Assembly: GCA_963576735.1 (NCBI GenBank)
Contig: OY755170.1
Span: 25,962,875 to 26,026,874, forward strand
Source: Bedellia somnulentella
Lineage: Eukaryota; Arthropoda; Insecta; Lepidoptera; Bedelliidae
Direction: 5' to 3'
DNA length: 64,000 nt
In this document: positions 55,342 through 64,000 of the stretch, piece by piece
Numbering within the stretch: position 1 is the first letter of the stretch
How the letters are laid out: every line of letters starts with the position of its first letter
Translations under genes and position numbers: made by a program
The notes under the pieces: generated by a model
What the model was told of the DNA's origin: nothing
What the model saw: the letters and a program-made list of their open reading frames with translations, nothing else
Database searches by the model: none

Positions 55342-55560
55342 TACATACATACATATACGCAAGACTATAAAAAAAAAAGGTAAGCCAGTGCTTCTAAATT
55401 AAAACTGCTCAGTCACTTTTGGAAGTTGAGATTGTGAATAAAGGGTGTTTGGTGGTGTGTCTCTAGCCACATCTCCCAACAATCACTAACAAAATCCGAA
55501 TGCCCTTAATCACCTCGTACGAAGGGAATGAATAACTTAGTGCTATTAATAGCTAACGCA
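55342..55560 (-). repeat. Hairpin-ended interspersed repeat, old copy
   Basis: Reverse orientation: catacatacatatacgcaag, tcagtcacttttggaagttg, cttaatcacctcgtacg, ending tagtgctatt. Confidence 0.7.
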
Positions 55561-55669
55561 CACAATTTTTTTTATACTTACAGCAAATGTATTTTTCTGA
55601 TACTTTTATATTACTGAGGCATAATTATGCGTATCTTAGTATTTCTCAACTCAACTCAGACTTTCACTC

Positions 55670-55865
55670 CGGGTTTTTTCAGAAGTTAATTAAGTTGGCA
55701 GAGGTAATTAACTTCTGACCCTCACGTGACATAACCACCTGGTGTTCAGAGTACCCGCGTTTTGCTTGGACAGTGTTCTCACGTGATAGGGTACGTACAC
55801 GTGGGTACGTACGTCATAGGTCACGTTGTACGAATACAATGTAAAATGACTAAGAACATCTTAGC
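55670..55865 (-). repeat. tRNA-derived SINE, diverged 3' part
   Basis: Retains ttggcagaggta, tggtgttcagagtaccc, gttttgcttggacagtgt and gtacgaatacaatg; no head. Confidence 0.7.
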
Positions 55866-56375
55866 TATTACGGTTGTCCTAGTATTTGTGAAGACAATAC
55901 CTTATACAACTACGTTTACTAGTCAAGTATGAAATATTTTGGAAGCGTTACGGACGCTGAAATTGCAAAAACGGTAATATTAATTACCGATGGATGAGGG
56001 CAGCACAGGACTGGTCGTTGTGGAGATCTTTGGGGGGAACAATATCGTACACCAGTTTTTTTTAAAACCAGACGTGCGAATCGAAGCCAAATAATTAGTA
56101 TTAGACAATGCAAGTTTTCGCCTAATCGCTATTGGTAACTTGTTTTTATGATTAAAGAGTACGAAATTCGCTATCCTGTGTGTTAACCCAACCCCACCCA
56201 CATTGCGGTTCCAATTAGACTTATTAGAGTCAATTGCTGATATGATACGGCCTCAATAGGTGTTTTATCACACCGATACATTTACAACAACACATGTACA
56301 CGAATATTGTTGCGTTTTTACATCAAATTACTCTTTTACAAAAAATATGATAAATTAATACTATTTCTATGCCCT

Positions 56376-56603
56376 GTAGTGCCGGCTTAGAATGTCACTA
56401 CCCCTTTTTACCCGTAAGAGGCGACTAAGGGTATGGGGCATTTTAAGTACTTTTTGGGAGATGCTGTTAGAAACCTATCACCAACGATACTTATTTTCTA
56501 CCATCTGTCCCCTATCAACTTTCAAATACGGCTGAGGAGTTTTAGCTATAATGCTCTGGCTCCCCTTTCTGAAATTTATGGCCGTGAGTATATGTATGTA
56601 TTT
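56376..56603 (+). repeat. Hairpin-ended interspersed repeat, diverged copy
   Basis: Starts gtagtgccggcttagaatgt and ends gccgtgagtatatgtatg. Confidence 0.85.
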
Positions 56604-56732
56604 TACAAACGACCATAATAAGGGCAGAGTGTTTACTAATATTAGTTACTTACGAAAATTGACATTTCCAGCGTCCAGGTGCGAGGAGTGAAATTACTGA
56701 TAAATAAAAACGGAATTCATAGTAATATTTGT

Positions 56733-57043
56733 AACATAACATTACATAAACGTTCACGCCGAATATCCCCGAAGGGGTTGGCAGAGGTACTAATACTTCT
56801 GAACATCACGTGACTTGGTCACCTGGTGTTCAGAGTACCCACGTTTTGCATGGACAGTGTACTCACTTGACAGGGGGCAGGTCTATCGCCGTTTTGTACG
56901 AATACACTGTCACATGACTAAGTACAACTCAGCCATGTGGGTTTCCTCACGATGTTTTCCCTCACCGTTAACAACCATGATAAATTAACCACACATATGT
57001 CTTTAGCAAAGACAAATTGGTGTAGGCCCGACCCAGGATTTGA
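56733..57043 (-). mobile_element. tRNA-derived SINE, reverse, head truncated
   Basis: Tail acataaacgttcacgccg through ccctcaccgttaacaacc to gtaggcccgacccaggatt; broken next to the following plus-strand copy. Confidence 0.88.
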
Positions 57044-57073
57044 TTGATTGATTTTTAATGACATAATTAAACA

Positions 57074-57436
57074 TGATAGTCCAGTGGGTAGAACACCCGC
57101 CCGAAAAACAGAAGGGCGTGAGTTCCAATCCTGGGACGGGCCTACACCAATTTGTCTTTTCTAAAGTCATATGTGTGGTTAATTTATCATGGTTGCTAAC
57201 GGTGAGGGAAAACATCGTGAGGAAACCCACATGGCTGAGTTGTACTTAGTCATGTGACAGTGTATTCGTACAAAACGGCGATAGGCCTGCCCCCTATCAC
57301 GTGAGTACACTGTCTAAGCAAAACGTGGGTACCTTCTCTGGAAACTAGATGGCGCTTGCCATGTGAGTTCAGGAGTATTGGTACCTCTGCCGACCCCTTC
57401 GGGGATAAACGGCGTGAACGTTTATGTTATGTTTAT
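57074..57436 (+). mobile_element. tRNA-derived SINE, full length
   Basis: Head catgatagtccagtgggtag, gtgagttccaatcctgggac, tail gtgaacgtttatgttatg. Almost identical to the copy at 38465-38824, so young. It faces away from the reverse copy just to its left. Confidence 0.9.
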
Positions 57437-57944
57437 GTTTATGATTTTTAATATTTGTAAATTATCTATTTTTGGCAATAAAATAAATTATAGATTTCAA
57501 TCAATTTTACACCTCTTCAACGTTATTGTATTATAGCAACGACTACCAATATGTAGACTGTACTAAAACACAACAATGTTTTTGATTAGATTTCCAATTT
57601 CTAACCTAAAGTAAACCAATGTTATTAAGTTGACACAAGTGTATAAACAACTCAGGACTATTGCCTTGCTCCTACTTACCTATTGTTGTGTTAGTTTATG
57701 TCGAGTATAAAAGAAGGTATGAGACGAATGATATTGTAAGGGAAAAATTGCTTTGTCAAGATCATACAAACTGGGACCAAAAGTCTCTGCTTTCCCCAAT
57801 AAGCATTATTGGCTTGAGTGTAAGTGTATGTGGACCTTTGACATGCAAAAGTTTTGTTGTCTCTTTCTGATCCGTTTGCCCAAACCTGTATTAATATTAT
57901 TATTAAAAGAAGACATGTTTAGAAGTATGTAGAATAAAAAAGCA

Positions 57945-58072
57945 CCTATGAAAAGATTGATGAATGCGAACGAAGCTAGAGAGATTTGCCAGGATCTTAC
58001 ACAGTGGTGATCGATAGTCTGGTGATAGTCTGCCTAACCCAATGGGAACTAACGGGGCGTGAGTATACGATG
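57945..58072 (+). repeat. RTE-type LINE 3'-end fragment
   Basis: Reads ATGAAAAGATTGATGAATGC, then the terminal block cccaatgggaactaacgggg ending near gagtatacg. Heavily 5'-truncated. Confidence 0.75.
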
Positions 58073-58689
58073 TATGTTCGTAAGATATATTTGTGTTTGT
58101 TTGGCTGTTTTCATAGACTGAGAAACGGCTGAAATGATTTCGAAAATCCTTTTACTTATAGTAAGCAGTATGAAACATAGGCTCAATAACAATACACTTA
58201 ATCTTCTTCGCCTTAATAAGCAGTGATCGAATAAGTGTCCGATAGACCGTGCGAAGCAATGATGGACCACTAGTAATGTAGACGTATAGTGTAGTTAATT
58301 TAGTAAGCGAGTATGATAAGCCTAAGTGAATTCCCACATTGCTAATAGTCAATAACAAAGCGTGCCGGGCTTTGTGCGTATAATTACTAGTTGCGAGTGG
58401 CCGGATTAAAGCTAGCGAATCTAGGGATAGTTCATCTGACCAGCGTCCGGTGGCAATACCATAATCAAATGTGCGGACACGAGCCAGCCCAAAGCAATCA
58501 ATATGTGCCAAAGGACCGAGCTGCTGCATAAAACAGATATGCAAAACCAATTTGACAACATTGTAACTATCAGAAAGGATATTTCGGTAACAGGGTACGT
58601 GCGGGTATTAATTATTTTAGCTATACGGCACCCGGAAATTTTAACGAACATATTAAGTTTTGTAATTTAAATTTTGGTTTGTAATTACT

Positions 58690-58835
58690 GCAGTGCAGTA
58701 TCAGCTTAGAGCAGTATCTCATTATTTCTTGTGGGCGGGTAATGCGAGGAGAATACAGGTAGTGCTTTTAATATAAATGTTGGGCGATAATAAATTTGAC
58801 CACCCACTCGTACTTCTAGGAAGTTTCAAAAGTTC
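58690..58835 (+). repeat. Hairpin-ended interspersed repeat, highly diverged
   Basis: cagtgcagtatcagcttaga and ttgggcgataataaatttga mirror the family, but most positions have changed. Confidence 0.5.
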
Positions 58836-61239
58836 TCATATTCATATTCATTTATTTCAGTAAACAATATAATGCAAAACAAAATACCGAGAATGTAACA
58901 ATCACGGAGACTACCACCAATATAATCTAATATTAGCAGAATTTAAAATAACATTTTCACAACATTTAAAGATCAAAAAAAGATACTCGTATGTTACAAT
59001 TAAATACACAAAATAATAATTTTGGAATTTTACGAACGAATATATTGGAAGAAGTGCTTGAAGTAATGCTAAATCGGAATAGAAGAAAATACTTTCTTAT
59101 AAAATAGGTACTTCATACAATATGAAGCACCTAAAGATTTATTAAATTCCAATTTAAATTCACCATTTTTAGCTTCAATATGAAAACCCACAGGGAAATA
59201 ATCTGCGTCTTTAGAATTATCTAAAGCTAACACGAAATATTAGAGGACATTATAGGCTGCATAGTGCACTCGAGGCGTTGACGCGGGGCCGACAAAACCT
59301 GCCGAGCGCCAGACCACATCCTGTCGAAAGGATAGACCTCCCCCCCTTCCCCTCCCCGCGAGGCGGTCCTTGTTTCACCTCTCAATTCGTCCGTTAATGG
59401 AGTAACTAAATAGATGCAGAAAATTGCTGTTTGCCAGTAGATGGAACTGAGTGATGCAGTTTCAAGTTTTGCGTTGCTGAGATTTAATTTACTATTCAGT
59501 TCTGATAGAATTGTTTGATCTGTATTTTCTGCTATCAGTTTTACTTTTTCTCTTATAACAGAGCGGAAAATATTGTTTCAATAAAAGATTTAGTGTTAAT
59601 GGACGATACTGTGTCTATTGAACCGATTTCTATAATTACTTTAACAATAGAAAGCTTCTACTGTATTATTTAGTAGAATACAAAGAATTGCTATCCTGAG
59701 AATAAGTGGGATTAATGTAATAAAATAGACGGTAAGTATGTGATAGCAACAGTCCTAATTGCCTAATTTCTGAGAAAGGTTATTTTCCAGCAATTGTGTG
59801 CTGAGCTCAGGCACACCTAGCATCATTACATTAATCATTTGATTAGGCAATGTAATTGGTACTTAAATGAATTAGATAGTTGATTGATTGGTAATATTTC
59901 GGTTGAGTAACATGTATACGCTTCAAGAGACAAAGCATCGATTATACACGTTAAACAACATGTAAGTGATACTTATGATAGTATTAAATAGTATATGCCC
60001 TGCAAGCTTCCTGCAACGTTTATTTTTGCATGTGCAACACTTTTCATACCTACTCACAGTTTTTAATAGCATAATTACCATAAGTTTCCATACCAAATTT
60101 AATTTATATATGGGCCTAAAATTCTTCGTGGCCTTTGAGAGTGATACTATCTTCTTGCAGGATATATTAATCCGCAGATATTGAACAAATGAAAAAAAAT
60201 CAACCGATTTAGAAGCACTTATGAACATATCTCATCCCATAATTTTTCTAATAACAAGTATAACTGAGATATTCAAAGCTTTTTTTTTTCAAAAATCTAG
60301 TCATCCCCAAACTATTTAGTATTTATTAGTAATCATACTGTCATCAGCAGATCAAAGCTAAACAGACAGAAAGAAAGTCCAATAACCATAAAGCAAACCG
60401 AAGGACTCTCGAGTATTTTTATAAAATAAACGAAGCTTACTCATCTTATTTTAAGGGCTTTCGTTCGTATTAAAAGCAAGAAATATATCTCATCGAATTC
60501 TCAAGCCGGGGGTTTTGAAAGGAAGTCATCTAAATCCACTCAGCGGAGAAACGTGTCCAAGTTCCTGCAAACTTCTTTGCTTTCATTCTTCAACCAACTA
60601 TAATTAATTTTGTTATGAAACTCCGATATTGACTCTGAAAGGAAACGGCTAGTCAGGATCATTTTTTACCTGACTGCTTCGATTTAATAGGCTACAATTT
60701 CAGAAATTGCAATTGAAATGGAAATATCTTCCCGTTTGTAGATAGTGGATATAACAAGAAGCAACCCGGATTTCTAGCTCAACAATTTCAACAATATTTT
60801 ATTGAACATAGTTCAGACACTATTTTTTTATATATTTTTCTGTAAACTATATCAATTAACGTAAAATTGTATGATGTATGTAAAAAATCGTCAACTCGTT
60901 ATAACCAGTTTAATGATTTCTAAGTGTAAGATAGATAGGCAAAGAGTAAATTAACACTAGTGACTGATCTAACCGCACTAACATATTTTTTCAAAAGTCT
61001 GTAGGATCTGGACTCTGCATTATCTATTTATATCGAAAGTATAATTTTCTGAGTCTTTTGTTTAATCATAAAAATGAAGAGTCTCAGTTTTCCTTCTTTG
61101 ATTCAGGATTAAATGCATTGCCTGTGGTCCAATGAAGGGCTTTTAAAATAACGAATCAATAAGCATTGCATAACATTAGATATATTTCGGTAATCTATAC
61201 TATAATAAGACTATAATATATACTATAATAACGAGGTCA

Positions 61240-61334
61240 AAACTGTACATTGAAGAAAAAAAACTAAAAACCGGTGGAATATGTTAAATTTTCGATACTG
61301 AAGCCAAATTTGCGCTTTTTGAAAAAAATGACTA

Positions 61335-61371
<37 letters not shown>

Positions 61372-61490
61372 ATGTCCGGTCATCACGTTAATTCTACCAG
61401 ACGAATCTTGATCGAATTTGGTACGAATGTAGCTTATACATTTAAGAAATCCCGCATTTCGCAAGGGTTCCTACAGGAACATAAAAAAAC
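61240..61490 (+). repeat. Interspersed repeat with (CTGT)9 microsatellite
   Basis: The microsatellite is at 61335-61371, followed by tatgtccggtcatcacg and ccgcatttcgcaagggttcc, sequence typical of a common lepidopteran repeat. The encoded frames are low complexity. Confidence 0.6.
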
Positions 61491-61686
61491 ATAACTTTTA
61501 TATGATTCCCCATATTTACACGATTAATTTTTTCATCGAACGACTTTATCAGACTCTTCATTAGTAGTCTTTTTGAAAAAAATAAGGGTTTCATCCATTT
61601 TCATCAAAATAATGTCCATTTAATTGTTTGTCAATAGTATGACTACTAGATATATAGCTTATCAAAAATTTGAAGACAACACTAAC

Positions 61687-61765
61687 GTCTTCGTGGTGTA
61701 GCGGTATACCGTTCGGTTAATACTAATCGAACGGAAGACCCAGGTTCAAATCTCGGGGACCACAA
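61687..61765 (+). tRNA. tRNA-like sequence with long anticodon loop, pseudogene or SINE head
   Basis: Has an A-box-like tggtgtagcggtatacc and B-box ggttcaaatctc, with a strong stem GTTCG/CGAAC closing a 12-nt loop. The T stem and acceptor compete for the same bases, so it is not a normal tRNA. Confidence 0.4.
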
Positions 61766-62411
61766 TCTTTTTGTGTTTTTTATTTTTATTTTTGTGATAG
61801 CTTAGAATAATTGGAAGCACTATTCCTTCTTTTTCACATTCAAATATGCGAATATGTATGAATAAAGATAATTGAAAGTATATTGTATGAATTTCGCATA
61901 TTCATTTGGTAGTTCTGAGAATATGTTTCTGACTTCTATTTTTTAACTATTGTTAAACTAATATTCCCATAGATATATTATGCTAAACTTATGCGTAAGT
62001 TAATATTCTGTTTAAGCCTCAGAATGCATAGTTAGTAAATAATAGCAAATATCTCAATTTTAATTTAGTACCGCCATCTACTGATGGCGATGACTGAACC
62101 GATGAATGATTGGCTGCAATCTCTCACACATCACCAACAGTCAGTATAGGGGGCAGCACCTGGTCGCCAAACTAATATCCATACTTACTAAAGATATTCT
62201 CATTTTTGAACATCGAAACTTGGAACAAAATGGTATATCTCATGATTCTTATGAACAATTAAAAAGGTTTTTTGGAACTTACCCCCTAAGGGATTGAAAT
62301 ATAGTAAACAGATTTTTGATCTATAAAAATACTGTATCTAGAAATTTGAAACTTGATGCGATTGACTGATATAACCACTACAAAAAGGAATATATGAAAT
62401 TCATCCATCAT

Positions 62412-62575
62412 TCAATCATGAGTATATACTGACGGCTATAAATCCCAAAAAAGGGTAGCCACAGCTTCACAGATAGTAACTCTTTATCCACTTTTAGAAG
62501 TTGGATGGGGAAAAGGTAGTTAAATGGGTCTCCAACTGTATCGCCCAATAATCACTTAAAAAGTCTCAATGTTTT
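62412..62575 (-). repeat. Hairpin-ended interspersed repeat, truncated copy
   Basis: Reads gagtatatactgacggctat, cccaaaaaagggtagcc, then gggtctccaactgtatcgcc. Confidence 0.75.
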
Positions 62576-63349
62576 TTATATCTATTACAACTATTTACAA
62601 CGCCCACGGGAATATAAATAAAAAAAATTTAATAGAAATTAAGATAGTGTTTTGGAATCTTGGATGTAAACCGGATGCAAAAAATGTAGTCCACGCGGAC
62701 GTAGTCGCGGGCAAAAAGCTTGTATATGAATATGGGAAGAGCCGCCATATATGTTACTATTTGGAGCTGCCAATTTTGTCAGCCGCTGCGACTGTGTAGC
62801 AAACTATAGTCTTACTTACGGCCACATATAGACCGCTGAAACTGTAACTCTGCTTCAAGAAGTTAGACAGTGGCAAGCAGCTAGAGCAACATCACAAACT
62901 TCTCGTGTGTGCATTTAAGTTAAACTTATAATTATTATTGCTTGTTCTATCCTATCGCATTGGCAAACTATAGTCATATTTTACGACATTTTGCAGATGA
63001 GTGGAAATAATCCATAAAAGCTTAGCTATTACATTCTATCTACTATATCTTATTTTTTTAACAAAATAGGAGATTTATAAAGGATATTAAAAGTGAGAGA
63101 AATGTTAGCAAACATAAAATAAAATCAATACCCCGGCGCGGCACGTTGAGCTAAAAATAGGCGAATCCTGTTAGCAGGACGGAAGCACTTTACTCTCGAT
63201 ACGTTGACGTTAAAAAGTGAGGGGCATGATAGGGCACAGCTTTGATAAAATAAAAAAGCTTCTTTTCAGTAGCAACGTGGGCAGCAATACTATATAATAA
63301 TAATATCTACATTAATACGTGCAGCGAAAGCTTTGAATACAAATTAAAG

Positions 63350-63475
63350 TATTTAGGATGATAAGATGCTTAATGAGGACAGTGATAGTAAATTGGTGGA
63401 AGACATTTATAGAGCGAATCTGGATGGTAATGTTAGTAAATAACTACCACCAAAGACATTTTGATCAAATAACCA
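63350..63475 (+). repeat. RTE-type LINE fragment
   Basis: Reads as SDSKLVEDIYRANLDGNVSK then LPPKTF, parallel to the DDSKLVKLIYRANVDGYVSR stretch of the 23.3 kb copy. No terminal structures. Confidence 0.65.
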
Positions 63476-63704
63476 TTGAAACTGAAGAACAGCCCTTTTA
63501 CACTTCTAGAAGACTTCGATCAATAGGTTTTACATTAATATCAGTCACAAAATATAGCTCTTAAAGACAAACAATTCCAAAAAGTGTTAGTAGGACTCGC
63601 GCAAGAATGGTTCCGGACTAATTATCTATAACAACGGTAACAAAAACATCCTGTTTTGTGACGCCCCGGTAAATACTTATTTTATTCTTATTTCATATTG
63701 TTAC

Positions 63705-63838
63705 ATACATTTATATATACTCACAGCTATAAATCCCCAAAAATCCCTTAAAAAGCTCTAATACACTTAGTTGCCTCATACTTCCACCCAAGGGAAGAAA
63801 TGGGGTAGTGCTCTTCTAAGCCGACACTATACAGCACA
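63705..63838 (-). repeat. Hairpin-ended interspersed repeat, internally deleted copy
   Basis: Microsatellite end, a deletion of most of the body, then cttagttgcctcatacttcc and the hairpin end ggggtagtgctcttctaagc. Confidence 0.8.
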
Positions 63839-64000
63839 ACACATAATATTGTGCACGTGTATTTGTAATGTATGTACATTTGTACTGTAGTTTTAACTCG
63901 TATATTCTAATGTCTCCATGCTTTTAGGTGTAAGAGCCGACATATGCGGTCCCCTCAAGCAGTCACTGCCAACTAATTGAAGCAGCCATAGATCACTAAG

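Larger units (their letters stand above)
54300..64000. other. Right flank: DIP2 5' intron or upstream DNA
   Basis: Contains only the repeats listed separately, a 132-codon minus frame at 58152-58550 that I do not recognise, and a GC-rich patch at 59270-59390 (gaggcgttgacgcggggcc, cttcccctccccgcgaggcg). No DMAP1-binding exon of DIP2 was found. Confidence 0.5.

Noticed and set aside
58152..58550. 132-codon minus-strand frame
   Set aside because: No recognisable domain, flanked by repeats, no splice or start context that convinced me; could still be an unknown repeat fragment.

Overview
The window is eukaryotic, AT-rich and crowded with transposable elements. The repeat families point to a lepidopteran insect (moth or butterfly): hairpin-ended repeats with a (TATG)n tail, a tRNA-headed SINE, an RTE-type LINE, jockey- and R2-like LINEs, and mariner. 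I cannot name the species. There are no operons, prokaryotic signals or CRISPR arrays.

The backbone gene is DIP2 (disco-interacting protein 2) on the minus strand. Twelve coding exons are recognisable between 50517 (5' side) and 29246 (stop). Splice phases and lengths agree at every junction except two places. A block of exons is missing where there is a 200-N assembly gap (41448-41647), and one coding exon (43214-43388) carries a one-base excess in a run of eight C. The N-terminal DMAP1-binding domain is not visible and probably lies beyond the right edge. DIP2 introns hold an antisense jockey-type LINE with a long ORF (33275-35476), several SINEs, a perfect 35-bp hairpin (37532-37607), a tandem array that copies an exon end plus its splice donor (37671-38155), a partial exon duplication (39944-40045) interrupted by nested elements, and a structurally intact mariner (51303-52593). 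A single-exon C2H2 zinc-finger gene (53457-54278) lies on the opposite strand, probably inside the first visible DIP2 intron or just upstream of the gene.

Left of DIP2 (1-29 kb) I see no host protein-coding gene. From about 3.2 to 13.1 kb there is a hierarchical satellite: roughly 100-bp monomers first, then higher-order units of about 618 and 695 bp. The longer unit contains the same roughly 80-bp hairpin end as the interspersed repeats scattered over the window, which suggests the satellite grew from a member of that transposon family. A 1312-bp element with 12-bp CACTA-type inverted repeats and a TTA target duplication sits inside one satellite unit. It carries an internally deleted ORF of an orphan arthropod transposon-like family. 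At 14.3-14.6 kb two tRNA-headed SINE copies stand head to head and share one 12-bp target duplication. At 19.3-21.7 kb is an RT with a C-terminal restriction-like endonuclease, and a second 3' end of the same family lies at 25.4 kb. Decayed RTE copies, a fold-back MITE at 27.6 kb and AT-rich spacer make up the rest.

Most promising for follow-up: the satellite/hairpin-element relationship, the CACTA-type element with its orphan ORF, the duplicated splice donor in DIP2, and the inverted SINE dimers.
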